This document shows, in pieces, positions 24,297 to 32,642 of a DNA stretch of 33,752 nucleotides (position 1 is its first letter; each line of letters begins with the position of its first letter). Location of the stretch: NCBI GenBank assembly GCA_910579415.1, contig CAJTUY010000007.1, positions 1 through 33,752 on the forward strand. The letters are read 5' to 3'. The DNA comes from an uncultured Clostridia bacterium (GTDB taxonomy: Bacteria; Bacillota; Clostridia; UBA1381). The notes below the pieces were generated by a model. It ran no database searches and was not told the origin of the DNA. It saw only the letters and a program-made list of their open reading frames with translations. Made by a program: the position numbers and the translations under genes.

Positions 24297-24319
24297 TAGC
24301 GGGAGTTTTTACTATTTTT
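24272..24319. terminator. Long bidirectional terminator inside both gene ends
   Basis: Positions 24272-24292 pair with 24299-24319, a 21-bp stem with one G-U pair (24281/24310). The core is AAAACTCCCGC/GCGGGAGTTTT and the loop is 6 nt. It ends in a T-run on each strand. The stop codons of both convergent genes fall within it. Confidence 0.8.
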
Positions 24320-26249
24320 CTTTATTTGTAAGCATATAATATTCAATCTGCGCATAATCCATAAGTTCTTTTGCCTCTGATGTATCGTTTCTATTCCATA
24401 TTCCGTTACTGTCATAATGTCCCATTGCATTTATCTGCGGTATTTCCGCACGGATTGACGATATGAAGTCACCCACCTCACTTTTAGGCAGATTTGCTGC
24501 ATCAAGTAAAATATCCGACAGATAATTAGTGCTTGTACTAATATTGTTATCCGAAGGCATATCATAATTTGCCCATACAATAAACGGCACTTTATAACGC
24601 TTTTGAAGTTCCTCTAACGACAGCTTTGAAAGAGATTTGCCGTAAAGCTCCTCAAAGAATTCCTGCTCAATGGCCGGCTGATGGTCGCCAAACATAAGCA
24701 CAACAGTAGGTTCAGAATAACTCTTAAGATATTCGGCAAGCTCACGAAAGGCATTATCGCTTTCCCTGACTAATGATAAATACTGCTCTGTTTCCTTATA
24801 CAGTCCCTGTATATCTGATATGGTGATAGTCGGAAATTCTGCACTTTCATAGGTATATCCCCCGTGATTTTGCATTGTGACATTAAATATAAACATTCTA
24901 TCATTTTTCTGTTTCTCTTCAAGCATATTAAGGATAGCTCTGTACGAGGTTCTATCACTTATGTAATTCCTCACATATTCCCAGTCACTCTCATCAACAT
25001 ATTTATCGAAACCGTTGTCAAGGCTGACAAATTCATCAAAACCGATTAAATCATATACCTTATTCCTGTTCCAGCAGCGTCCCAAATATGGATGAATTGC
25101 CGCTGTTTTATAACCCAGTTCCGACAGATGTGACGGAAGTGCAAAAGAGAACGGTTTTGAAACATATTGCAGGTACGGTGTTGAACCCGGCGGCAAAAGT
25201 CCCATAGAAAGTCCTGTAAGAAACTCAAATTCGGTATTGCAAGTATAGCCTCCGAATGGTGAGACAAGCAGTTCTCCCTTTATGGTATTTTTCTTCAAGC
25301 TTCGGATAAAAGGCATATAATCCTCATTTGTCTTAAAATTACCTATTACGTTCAAATCCGCCAAACTTTCATTCATTATAACAATTATATTAGGCTTTTC
25401 GCCTACCTCTTTTTGTACTCTTGATGCAGATAATATATTCCTTGCATTATCATCACTGTATCCCTCAGGACGCGAAAGCATCATTTTCCGTACATTTATG
25501 TAGAAACTATACACCGTTCCATGCGTATTATTTGCATGATACTGGTCAAAAACATCCATGTCAACATATGAATAATCAATACATGACAATGTTATAAAAA
25601 ATACCAAAGCTACCGTAGCCCCGCCTGACGGAAAGATAATATTTTTAAATCTGAATTCAGGCTTAAATGAAAATTTGGCAATCATAGCAATAACTAGTGC
25701 TGTTATAACAGTTGCAACAACAATAGGATAGTGCATCTCAAATTTATAATTCTCCGCTACCTGCGCTGCTGTACCCATAGCAAGAAAATCACTCGGAATA
25801 AGAGGAGTTCCGCGCAGTATATTCACTATATAGCTTGTAAGATTAAAGGCAAAACCCAAAACCACAGTAAATATAGCTGAAAAACGCATACTTCTGCTAA
25901 TTGCAAGTACAACAGCCATAACAGAAACATAAAACATCAGGTTTACAAAGTATACTCCAAACGAATATTCTGCTTCGCCTGACAAAACCATTGCTATTTG
26001 CATACAGAAAAATGGAGTTAACGCAAAGACCGCTATTGAAATCCCCTTAAAAATCTTATCAGATAGCTTAAATTCAACCGCTGTAAGCACCCACACTCCA
26101 ACAGCAAGAACATACGAGGTATAGTACAGAAAATAATCAAATCCATCTTCAGAAACGAATATATGAGTATTGACACTTATAAAAGTCCACAGCGCAATTG
26201 CAAATACACTTCCAATTACTATCCAATACCATTTTTTTATTGAAACCAT
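24312..26249 (-). CDS. LTA synthase/sulfatase-like membrane phosphotransferase
   Basis: A 645-residue protein with about five or more N-terminal membrane helices (residues 7-225) and an extracellular alkaline-phosphatase-fold domain. The metal ligand Glu294 is in IMNESLAD, the nucleophile Thr336 in GGYTCNTEFEF aligns with the GxTxxxE pattern of LtaS, and the metal-binding pair is in MFGDHQP. LtaS-type enzymes polymerise glycerol-phosphate onto lipid anchors. Related enzymes decorate glycans, so the product is not fixed by the sequence. It follows the S41 protease gene by 4 nt, with an AAGGAG site inside that gene's end, so the two are coupled. It ends at a bidirectional terminator. Confidence 0.85.
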   Translation of the reverse strand: MVSIKKWYWIVIGSVFAIALWTFISVNTHIFVSEDGFDYFLYYTSYVLAVGVWVLTAVEFKLSDKIFKGISIAVFALTPFFCMQIAMVLSGEAEYSFGVYFVNLMFYVSVMAVVLAISRSMRFSAIFTVVLGFAFNLTSYIVNILRGTPLIPSDFLAMGTAAQVAENYKFEMHYPIVVATVITALVIAMIAKFSFKPEFRFKNIIFPSGGATVALVFFITLSCIDYSYVDMDVFDQYHANNTHGTVYSFYINVRKMMLSRPEGYSDDNARNILSASRVQKEVGEKPNIIVIMNESLADLNVIGNFKTNEDYMPFIRSLKKNTIKGELLVSPFGGYTCNTEFEFLTGLSMGLLPPGSTPYLQYVSKPFSFALPSHLSELGYKTAAIHPYLGRCWNRNKVYDLIGFDEFVSLDNGFDKYVDESDWEYVRNYISDRTSYRAILNMLEEKQKNDRMFIFNVTMQNHGGYTYESAEFPTITISDIQGLYKETEQYLSLVRESDNAFRELAEYLKSYSEPTVVLMFGDHQPAIEQEFFEELYGKSLSKLSLEELQKRYKVPFIVWANYDMPSDNNISTSTNYLSDILLDAANLPKSEVGDFISSIRAEIPQINAMGHYDSNGIWNRNDTSEAKELMDYAQIEYYMLTNKEK

Positions 26250-26253
26250 GCCC

Positions 26254-27465
26254 CTACTTCTCCTTAATAAGTTCTATCGCTTTATGAAGCTGTATATCTT
26301 CTGAACGGTCTATTTCCGATACATAGCTGTCACGGTATTTTTCAGGCGCAGCTACTGTAACATCAGGTTCAATTCCCGTTTCATGTACACATATACCGTT
26401 CGGTGTATAATACTTTGCTGATGTAATTGAAATTCCCGAACCGTCAAAAAATGGATAAACATCCTGTACAATACCTTTTCCGTAACTTCGTTCGCCTACA
26501 ACCACAGCTTTTCCGTAGTCCTTGAGTGCGCCTGTAAGCACTTCCGAAGCAGAGGCGCTGTTTCCATTTATTAACACGGCTATCGGCATATCAGTATATT
26601 CATCATCGGAATTATAATATTTTCTGTTACCGTTTTTATCCTCAATATACGTTATTGTCCCTTCGGGCAGCAGCATGTCGGCAATATTACAAACCTCTGT
26701 AAGAACACCGCCGGGATTATCTCTTAAATCAATTATAAGCCTGTCTGCTCCTTGCTGTTTAAGCTCTGCAAGCTTATTTGTGAATTCAGAAAATGTACTG
26801 TGTTCTCCGTTTGTTGATGCAGAGTTAAAGCTCGTTATCCGTATATATCCTATATTATCATCTAACTTTTCAGCCTTTACCGATTCAGATGAAATATCAC
26901 CGCGTGCAATTGTCAATTCAATATCCTTCTCATTACGTGTAAATGTAATATTTACACTTGTACCTTCCCTTCCGCCTTTTATTGCATCAACAGCTTCTGA
27001 AAGCTTGTCACCGCTGTATTCAGTTCCCTCTACTGCTTTTAAAATATCTCCGGGCAAAACACCGGCTATATATGCAGGACTATCCTCAAAAGGAGCAATA
27101 ACTTCAATCTGGTTATCTTCATTAACTCCTACCATAATTCCTATTCCGACGTATCCGTCCTGAATATTCCCTATATATGATGAAAACTCCGACGGATTAT
27201 AGTAATGTGTATACGGTTCGGCAAGACTGTCTACATATGCCTTAACCGCATTTTCCCGAAGTTCTGTCTTGTCATAACCATACAGATATTTTTTGCCGAG
27301 TATTTTATCAACCGCTTCAAATTTTTTCATAAAAACAGTGTCGCTGTCCCCCATCATAAGTGCAGATGATATATCACTTGCAACAAGCGTAATGCCGCAT
27401 GTTACGACAGCAGTGGCAATTGCCGTAATTACTGCCGTCAAAACAATCTTTCTTTTTTCTGTCAT
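26254..27465 (-). CDS. S41 family C-terminal processing protease (CtpA/B-like)
   Basis: A 403-residue exported serine protease with an N-terminal membrane anchor (about residues 7-30). A PDZ domain follows (about DGYVGIGIMVGVN to RNEKDIELTIA), then the peptidase core with the catalytic Ser305 in NSASASE and Lys330 in RSYGKG, 25 residues apart as in the family. Ctp proteases trim or activate envelope proteins, and in B. subtilis CtpB acts in sporulation signalling. A link to the sporulation genes here is only suggestive. The ATG at 27465 has a weak AAAGG site. It is coupled to the LtaS-like gene downstream. Confidence 0.9.
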   Translation of the reverse strand: MTEKRKIVLTAVITAIATAVVTCGITLVASDISSALMMGDSDTVFMKKFEAVDKILGKKYLYGYDKTELRENAVKAYVDSLAEPYTHYYNPSEFSSYIGNIQDGYVGIGIMVGVNEDNQIEVIAPFEDSPAYIAGVLPGDILKAVEGTEYSGDKLSEAVDAIKGGREGTSVNITFTRNEKDIELTIARGDISSESVKAEKLDDNIGYIRITSFNSASTNGEHSTFSEFTNKLAELKQQGADRLIIDLRDNPGGVLTEVCNIADMLLPEGTITYIEDKNGNRKYYNSDDEYTDMPIAVLINGNSASASEVLTGALKDYGKAVVVGERSYGKGIVQDVYPFFDGSGISITSAKYYTPNGICVHETGIEPDVTVAAPEKYRDSYVSEIDRSEDIQLHKAIELIKEK

Positions 27466-27498
27466 TCAAATCCACAGCCTTTCTGTCCAAAACGCAAT

Positions 27499-27507
27499 AT
27501 TTTACCA
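27499..27507 (-). promoter_or_regulatory. Candidate extended -10 promoter of the S41-LtaS-like operon
   Basis: On the minus strand, TGGTAAAAT (27507-27499). No matching -35 was found because the position falls in the preceding terminator hairpin. It is about 34 nt before the S41 protease ATG. Confidence 0.3.
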
Positions 27508-27540
27508 TTAAAAAAATATAGGGGGCATTTTCATACCCCC
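27508..27540 (-). terminator. Terminator of the CdaR/PucR-type gene
   Basis: Reading the minus strand, GGGGG (27540-27536), a 10-nt loop and CCCCC (27525-27521), followed by TATATTTTTTTAA. The stem is short but all GC. Confidence 0.6.
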
Positions 27541-27551
27541 GCAGTGCGTTC

Positions 27552-28637
27552 TCATATTTTCATTGAATTAGACTCAAGATACTTGTGTACCATCATTGCA
27601 ACCTTGAATACAATTGCCTGGTCAAATTTTCTCAAATCTAAACCTGTAAGCTTGTATATTTTTTCAAGTCTGTAAACAAGCGTATTTCTGTGAACAAACA
27701 ACTGTCTTGAGGTTTCGCTTACATTCAAATCATTTTCAAAGAATTTATTGATTGTAAGAATAGTTTCTTCATCAAGAGTTGAAATATCACCTTTCTTAAA
27801 TACTTCCTGTAAGAATAATTCGCAAAGCTTTATAGGAAGCTGATATATAAGTCTTCCTATTCCCAAGCTGTCATAATTCAAGATGTATTTTTCTTCATCA
27901 AACACTTTGCCAACTTCAAGCGCAACCTGTGCCTCTTTATAAGCATTGTTAATCTGGTCAATATTAAGCGCAACTGTACTAAGTCCCACACTTACAGTAA
28001 GCATTGTTTCGGCGCTAATCGTATCTACTATCGCCTGAGCTGTTTCCTCAAGTTTTTCTGAAGTTTCAATTTCTTTTAATTCCTTGATAAGTACAATGTT
28101 ATTGGCGTCTATGTTAATAACAAAATCCTTTTCTTTATCAGGAAACATATTTCTCAAAACATCAAAAATTCCGTTTTCGACCGATTCAAGTACCTTTATA
28201 TAAAATACTGCTCTCGGCATATCAATATCAACATGAAGCTCTCGCGCCTTTTGATGCAAATCAAACGGAAGTAGGTTATCGAAAATGATATTCTGCATAA
28301 AATTATTTTTATCGTACTTTTCATCATAATAGTGACGTACATTGTTTGCAGTAACAACAATAGAATTGCAGCACAGCTTGGAAATTTCATCAGTTCCCTC
28401 TACATATACAATATATTCCGTATGTGGCTTTGCTGACATTGAACGGATAGTATATCCCTCTTTGAAAAGAAGCTTATCATTATTTGAAGCCGCATAAACA
28501 ATGGCTTCTACCGCTTCATCAGAAGGCTCACTGCCGTTACTCGCCAAAATCAAACCATGAGAGTCAATAATTCCAAATTTTTTTGGATATACATCCGTCA
28601 TCTGCGTTATGATATTCTGAAATGCCTTGCTTATCAT
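27552..28637 (-). CDS. CdaR/PucR-type transcriptional regulator
   Basis: A 361-residue regulator with a CdaR-like N-terminal sensing region (QNIITQMTDVYPKKFGIIDSHGLILAS). A GGDEF-like middle part follows (about MLTVSVGLSTVALNIDQINNAYKEAQ), and then a C-terminal helix-turn-helix of the PucR/HTH_30 type (FFENDLNVSETSRQLFVHRNTLVYRLEKI). Such proteins often control carbohydrate acid or purine use; the ligand and targets here are unknown. I chose the ATG at 28637 because GGAGG lies 7 nt upstream. It has its own promoter (28689-28717) and terminator, and sits between the S41 protease operon and sigG. Confidence 0.82.
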   Translation of the reverse strand: MISKAFQNIITQMTDVYPKKFGIIDSHGLILASNGSEPSDEAVEAIVYAASNNDKLLFKEGYTIRSMSAKPHTEYIVYVEGTDEISKLCCNSIVVTANNVRHYYDEKYDKNNFMQNIIFDNLLPFDLHQKARELHVDIDMPRAVFYIKVLESVENGIFDVLRNMFPDKEKDFVINIDANNIVLIKELKEIETSEKLEETAQAIVDTISAETMLTVSVGLSTVALNIDQINNAYKEAQVALEVGKVFDEEKYILNYDSLGIGRLIYQLPIKLCELFLQEVFKKGDISTLDEETILTINKFFENDLNVSETSRQLFVHRNTLVYRLEKIYKLTGLDLRKFDQAIVFKVAMMVHKYLESNSMKI

Positions 28638-28688
28638 TTTCATTCCTCCATTTATTATAAAATACAAAATACGATACTATATATGTTT

Positions 28689-28717
28689 ATTATACATTAT
28701 TTTTTTAACAATTGCAA
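28689..28717 (-). promoter_or_regulatory. Promoter of the CdaR/PucR-type gene
   Basis: On the minus strand, TTGCAA (28717-28712), a 17-bp spacer and a perfect TATAAT (28694-28689). The leader is about 45 nt before the chosen start. Confidence 0.7.
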
Positions 28718-28758
28718 GAGAACATTTATAAATTTCCTATAAAAGTTTGTTCTAAAGT

Positions 28759-28787
28759 AAAATTCGGAGTGAATTACTCCGAATTTT
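28759..28787 (-). terminator. Terminator after sigG
   Basis: AAAATTCGGAGT (28759-28770) pairs perfectly with ACTCCGAATTTT (28776-28787) around a 5-nt loop. The minus strand then reads TTACTTTAG, a modest T-rich tail. Confidence 0.7.
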
Positions 28788-28790
28788 ATT

Positions 28791-29561
28791 TTAAATATAT
28801 TTTCTTAACTGTTTTAAAGCGCTTTTCTCAAGCCTCGAAACCTGTGCCTGAGAAATTCCGATTTCTTCAGCAACCTCCATTTGTGTACGGCTTTGGAAAA
28901 ATCTTAAATTTAATATATGTTTTTCTCTTTCATCCAAATGCTTCATAGCCTCACTTAAAGCGATACTTTCAAGCCAGTTTTCATCTACATTTTTCGTATC
29001 CTTCACCTGGTCCATCACAAATATTGCTTCACCGCCGTCATGATATATCGGTTCAAATAACGACACAGGGTCAGCTATCGCGTCCAGAGCAAATACAACA
29101 TCCTCTTTAGGCAAATTCAGTTCTTTTGCTATTTCAGATATTGTAGGTTCTTTTGAATTCTGACTGATAAGCTTTTCCTTAACGTGCATCGCCTTATACG
29201 CTATATCTTTTAAAGAACGGCTAACTCGTATAGAGTTATTATCTCTCAGATATCGTCTTATTTCACCAATAATCATAGGTACTGCATAAGTTGAAAACTG
29301 TACATTTTGACTTAAATCAAAATTATCAATCGCCTTGATTAAGCCAATGCAACCCACCTGAAATAAATCGTCTACATTTTCTCCTCTATTATTAAAGCGC
29401 TGTATAACACTCAGAACAAGTCTTAAATTACCGTTTACAAAAGTTTCCCTTGCTTCCATGTCTCCGGCTTTTATTTTTATAAACAGTTTATCCTTTTCTT
29501 CTCTCGATAATACCGGTAGTTTAGAAGTATTAACACCACATATCTCTACTTTACTCGTCAT
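28791..29561 (-). CDS. sigG: Sporulation sigma factor SigG (late forespore)
   Basis: A 256-residue sigma-70-type factor that directs late forespore genes. Its N-terminus, KVEICGVNTSKLPVL, is the SigG hallmark. Region 2 is NLRLVLSVIQRFNNRGENVDDLFQVGCIGL and ends QFSTYAVPMIIGEIRR. Region 4 ends with the helix-turn-helix TQMEVAEEIGISQAQVSRLEK. Length is normal. The ATG at 29561 has an AGGAGG site. It is 65 nt downstream of sigE, with an imperfect palindrome in the gap (29583-29597). I see no clear sigma-F or sigma-G promoter by eye, but one would be expected from B. subtilis. Confidence 0.97.
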   Translation of the reverse strand: MTSKVEICGVNTSKLPVLSREEKDKLFIKIKAGDMEARETFVNGNLRLVLSVIQRFNNRGENVDDLFQVGCIGLIKAIDNFDLSQNVQFSTYAVPMIIGEIRRYLRDNNSIRVSRSLKDIAYKAMHVKEKLISQNSKEPTISEIAKELNLPKEDVVFALDAIADPVSLFEPIYHDGGEAIFVMDQVKDTKNVDENWLESIALSEAMKHLDEREKHILNLRFFQSRTQMEVAEEIGISQAQVSRLEKSALKQLRKYI

Positions 29562-29626
29562 ATCTTTTTCCTCCTTATTAAGCCGCAGTATACGCGGTTA
29601 TGTACAAGATATGACGTAATTATGTA

Positions 29627-30334
29627 TTAACACATTTTTGCTATTTCTTTTTTTAATCTGCTTATAATTCTTTTTTCAAGCCTGGATATGTATGACTGAG
29701 ATATTCCCAGCATATCCGCTACTTCTTTTTGCGTTTTTTCTTTTTCGCTTCCAAGTCCAAATCTGAGCCGCATAATTTGCTGCTCGCGTCCTGACAGCTT
29801 ACACAAAGCGTCCGCAAGCAGCTCCTTATCAACTTCATCCTCAATATTTTTACAGATAATATCATTATCCGTGCCTAAGATATCTGAAAGCAGAAGTTCG
29901 TTTCCGTCCCAGTCAACATTAAGCGGCTCATCTATTGAAACCTCGCTCCTCATGTTTGAATTTTTACGAAGATACATAAGTATTTCATTCTCTATACAGC
30001 GTGATGCATAGGTTGCCAGCTTTATGTTTTTTGAAGGATTAAAAGTATTTATCGCTTTAATAAGACCGATGGTTCCTATTGAAATCAAATCCTCAACATA
30101 TATGCCTGTATTTTCAAATTTCCTTGCAATGTATACCACCAATCGCAGATTACGTTCAATCAGAATCGATTTTACGGATAAATCCCCCTCTGCAAGTCTG
30201 TGTATAAGCTCTGCTTCTTCCTCTTTTTTTAACGGCGGTGGAAGCGTATCACTGCCCCCTATATAGAAAAGCTCGTCGCATTTGAGCGGTGCGGCAAACA
30301 CAAATTTTGTACTGAGTTTTCTTAATAATTCCAT
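29627..30334 (-). CDS. sigE: Sporulation sigma factor SigE (early mother cell), pro-form
   Basis: A 235-residue pro-sigma-E. The N-terminal part (MELLRKLSTKFVFAAPLK) is the membrane-associating pro-sequence, followed by CDELFYIGGSDTLPPPLKKEEE, which matches the region around the SpoIIGA cleavage site. Region 2 has RNLRLVVYIARKFENTGIYV and ISIGTIGLIKAINTFNPSKN, and region 4 ends QKEVADMLGISQSYISRLEK. It needs processing by SpoIIGA, encoded just upstream. I chose the ATG at 30334 because GGAG lies 7 nt upstream; an ATG 6 nt earlier is only 1 nt from that site. It starts 22 nt after the spoIIGA stop, so it is cotranscribed. Confidence 0.96.
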   Translation of the reverse strand: MELLRKLSTKFVFAAPLKCDELFYIGGSDTLPPPLKKEEEAELIHRLAEGDLSVKSILIERNLRLVVYIARKFENTGIYVEDLISIGTIGLIKAINTFNPSKNIKLATYASRCIENEILMYLRKNSNMRSEVSIDEPLNVDWDGNELLLSDILGTDNDIICKNIEDEVDKELLADALCKLSGREQQIMRLRFGLGSEKEKTQKEVADMLGISQSYISRLEKRIISRLKKEIAKMC

Positions 30335-30356
30335 GTTCATTCTCCTTTTGCCTGAA

Positions 30357-31196
30357 TTATAGTAAGCCTGCATTTATAATCGCGTGATACTCACTGTTTC
30401 TTGACAGTGGTTTATCGTAAATTCCCACGAAGCTTTTTTCATGACATTTCTTTTCTTCGGGAATTTCTATTTTATCCGCAAGAAACGCAAACAATATCCC
30501 ACTTTGATTTCCAAGCGATTTAAAAGGTACCGCCCAAAGCTTCATTTCTTCTGCATGATTTGTCATTTCTGAAAAACAGCAATTCAAATCAAACAGTTTT
30601 TTCACACTCTCCCACTCCAAAATGCTGACATATTTCCCTGTTATGGGTTCTTTTAATAAATTTCCGCTGTCAAACAATGCCGTAACAGTTATTGTTTTGT
30701 CGTTATGTGTCACTGTCATTGTATAGTATTTTTTGTTTTTCCTGTTTTTAAACATTCTTATAAATAATACCATAATTAGGTATGAAACAATCAGCAATAT
30801 TAAAAAAATTTTAGGCGGAATGTCAAAATATATAATTCCGGCCTTAGTAATTATTTGCAGTCTATTATTTGTAAGCGATACAATAAATATCATAGAAAAT
30901 GTAATTATCCCACTTAACATTAAAAACCATGCAAACTGATTTAAAATGCGATTTCTGAGTTCAAAAAATGCAGTTAAAAGCATCAGAAATACAGTTATAA
31001 GACGCAGTGCATATGCAAAAATTACATGCATTTCTATGCAGAACACTGCCGTTGCCATTATTCCCCCTACTGCTGCTGCAAATAAAAGCCGCTTTTTTTT
31101 AGGTGATGTTTTATTTATAAAAAGTCCGAGAATGTACAGCATTATATATGCTGAAACAAAATTTATTATAAAAACCGTATCTGCATATACAACCAT
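30357..31196 (-). CDS. spoIIGA: SpoIIGA, sigma-E processing peptidase
   Basis: A 279-residue aspartic-type membrane protease that cleaves pro-sigma-E in the mother cell, usually after a forespore signal from SpoIIR. It has about five N-terminal membrane helices (residues 1-150) and a soluble protease domain with the catalytic motif ALFDSGN (about Asp176). I chose the ATG at 31196, giving MVVYADTVFIINF, which lines up with the start of B. subtilis SpoIIGA as I recall it and lies 8 nt after GAGG. Earlier GTG/ATG codons overlap that site. It is the first gene of the spoIIG operon, under the promoter at 31217-31249 with Spo0A-like boxes. Confidence 0.93.
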   Translation of the reverse strand: MVVYADTVFIINFVSAYIMLYILGLFINKTSPKKKRLLFAAAVGGIMATAVFCIEMHVIFAYALRLITVFLMLLTAFFELRNRILNQFAWFLMLSGIITFSMIFIVSLTNNRLQIITKAGIIYFDIPPKIFLILLIVSYLIMVLFIRMFKNRKNKKYYTMTVTHNDKTITVTALFDSGNLLKEPITGKYVSILEWESVKKLFDLNCCFSEMTNHAEEMKLWAVPFKSLGNQSGILFAFLADKIEIPEEKKCHEKSFVGIYDKPLSRNSEYHAIINAGLL

Positions 31197-31216
31197 TCTC
31201 ATCACCTCTAAGATGT

Positions 31217-31249
31217 ATTATACTCCTTATTATGTAAGAAAAATGTCAA
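31217..31249 (-). promoter_or_regulatory. spoIIG promoter with unusually long spacer
   Basis: On the minus strand, a perfect TTGACA (31249-31244) and a perfect TATAAT (31222-31217), separated by 21 bp instead of 17. B. subtilis spoIIG is known for the same feature (22 bp), which makes it dependent on Spo0A. The -35 overlaps a Spo0A-like box. Confidence 0.8.
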
Positions 31250-31250
31250 A
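31244..31250 (+). promoter_or_regulatory. Spo0A-like box overlapping the spoIIG -35
   Basis: TGTCAAA on the plus strand matches the 0A-box core TGTCRAA. It coincides with the -35 hexamer, as in Spo0A-activated promoters. Confidence 0.5.
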
Positions 31251-31256
31251 TGCAGT

Positions 31257-31263
31257 TGTCGAA
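31257..31263 (+). promoter_or_regulatory. Spo0A-like box (perfect core)
   Basis: TGTCGAA on the plus strand, in TTGTCGAAT, is a perfect 0A-box core about 50 bp upstream of the predicted spoIIG start. Confidence 0.65.
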
Positions 31264-31275
31264 TAAAAAAAACAT

Positions 31276-31282
31276 TTCGACA
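31276..31282 (-). promoter_or_regulatory. Spo0A-like box (perfect core, opposite strand)
   Basis: TTCGACA on the plus strand is TGTCGAA on the minus strand, a perfect 0A-box core about 69 bp upstream of the predicted spoIIG start. Confidence 0.65.
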
Positions 31283-31306
31283 TGAGAACAAAAATTTATG
31301 ATAAAA

Positions 31307-31336
31307 AAAATAACTGCTATTTCAAGCAGTTATTTT
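31307..31336 (-). terminator. Terminator of the thrC-galK unit
   Basis: AAAATAACTGCT (31307-31318) pairs perfectly with AGCAGTTATTTT (31325-31336) around a 6-nt loop. On the minus strand eight T follow the stem. It insulates the spoIIG promoter from galK transcription. Confidence 0.85.
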
Positions 31337-31340
31337 AAAA

Positions 31341-32630
31341 TTACTTTAATTCATATCCGCCTACGGGACGTATAGATAGTATATGACACATACCCTCGCC
31401 CAAAGCATCTTCAATTTTAGTTTTAAATTCATTAAGAATATCAAACGGAACAAAAGCCTGTACCGTTCCTGCAAAGCCTCCGCCGTGAACACGGTATGCG
31501 CCTCTGTCACCCAAAATTTCATCACACATTGCAAGCGTGAATGATACCGCCTGATTTTCAGGCATACTCGCCGCAAAAACATTTTGCAGATACATATATG
31601 AAGATTGTCCCGATTCTCTTACAAGAGCCAAAAAACGCTCAAAATCATTATCGGCAAGAGCCTGTGCCTCATACTGCGCACGTTTGTTGTCATTAAAAAA
31701 GTGTATTGCGCGTAATACTGCCCTGTCATTATGTAATTTTTCGCGTACATTTTTTATATTATCAAAAAACTCTTTTTCATCAATCTCTCGAAGATATTCT
31801 TTACCAAACACCCTCGCCACCACTTTCATGTCAGCAGGAATTGTAGCATATTCATCAGTTAAGTCGGCATGGTCTGCACCCGAATCAATTATACACAGCG
31901 CATGAGAATGTTTTTGAAGGTCAAAATCAACTTTTTTTACTATCGGTTTTTCTGTACTTGCAAAATCAATTGAAACAACTGAACCGACAGATGATGCCAT
32001 TTGGTCCATCAGTCCGCTTGGCTTGTTATAATATACATTTTCTGCAAATTGTCCGAATTTTGCAATTTCAACAGGATTTACCTCACTATGAGCAAAAAGC
32101 CCATTTATAATTGTACCTATAAGCACCTCAAATGCTGCCGATGACGACATTCCCGACCCCTTTAACACATTCGAAACCGTATATGCATCAAATCCCTTTA
32201 CATCATATCCGCAGTCAACAAATTTGCGGATTACGCCACGAATAAGAGATATTGCTTTATCATATTGTTCCTCGTGTATTTCAAGGTCATCAAGCTCAAT
32301 TACATCCAAAGGGTAATTGCGAGACTGTATTCTTACCGTATTTGTACCATTCGGACGTGCTGCGGCAATTACATCAAGATTGATGCTTCCCGCAAGTACA
32401 CAGCCATGCTGATGGTCTGTATGATTACCTCCGATTTCTGTACGTCCCGGCGCTGAAAACAGCGCTATATCAGAAGCATTACCAAAAGTTTTCTCAAAAC
32501 TGTCAATTACATCTATGTACCTTTCGGCATACTGTTTTACAGCACTTTTTTCACAGGCATAAAGATACGATAATTTTTCATCGTATTCACCGTTTTTAAG
32601 CGCATTTTTTGTATCATCTATTAAACGCAT
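31341..32630 (-). CDS. galK: Galactokinase
   Basis: A 429-residue GHMP-family kinase that phosphorylates galactose at C1 in the Leloir pathway. The galactokinase signature GRTEIGGNHTDHQHG is intact. The ATP-binding GHMP motif is VLKGSGMSSSAAFE and the C-terminal motif is RVHGGGFAGTVQAF. It is slightly longer than the E. coli enzyme because of an N-terminal helical extension (about 50 residues before the signature region). The ATG at 32630 has a GGAGG site. It follows the thrC-like gene by 12 nt and ends at a strong terminator. No galT or galE is seen in the window. Confidence 0.93.
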   Translation of the reverse strand: MRLIDDTKNALKNGEYDEKLSYLYACEKSAVKQYAERYIDVIDSFEKTFGNASDIALFSAPGRTEIGGNHTDHQHGCVLAGSINLDVIAAARPNGTNTVRIQSRNYPLDVIELDDLEIHEEQYDKAISLIRGVIRKFVDCGYDVKGFDAYTVSNVLKGSGMSSSAAFEVLIGTIINGLFAHSEVNPVEIAKFGQFAENVYYNKPSGLMDQMASSVGSVVSIDFASTEKPIVKKVDFDLQKHSHALCIIDSGADHADLTDEYATIPADMKVVARVFGKEYLREIDEKEFFDNIKNVREKLHNDRAVLRAIHFFNDNKRAQYEAQALADNDFERFLALVRESGQSSYMYLQNVFAASMPENQAVSFTLAMCDEILGDRGAYRVHGGGFAGTVQAFVPFDILNEFKTKIEDALGEGMCHILSIRPVGGYELK

Positions 32631-32642
32631 ATAACCTCCTGT

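Noticed and set aside
26675..27163. Plus-strand open frame of 162 codons
   Set aside because: It is a mirror of the S41 protease coding frame, Ser/Pro-rich with no ribosome site; typical antisense shadow.
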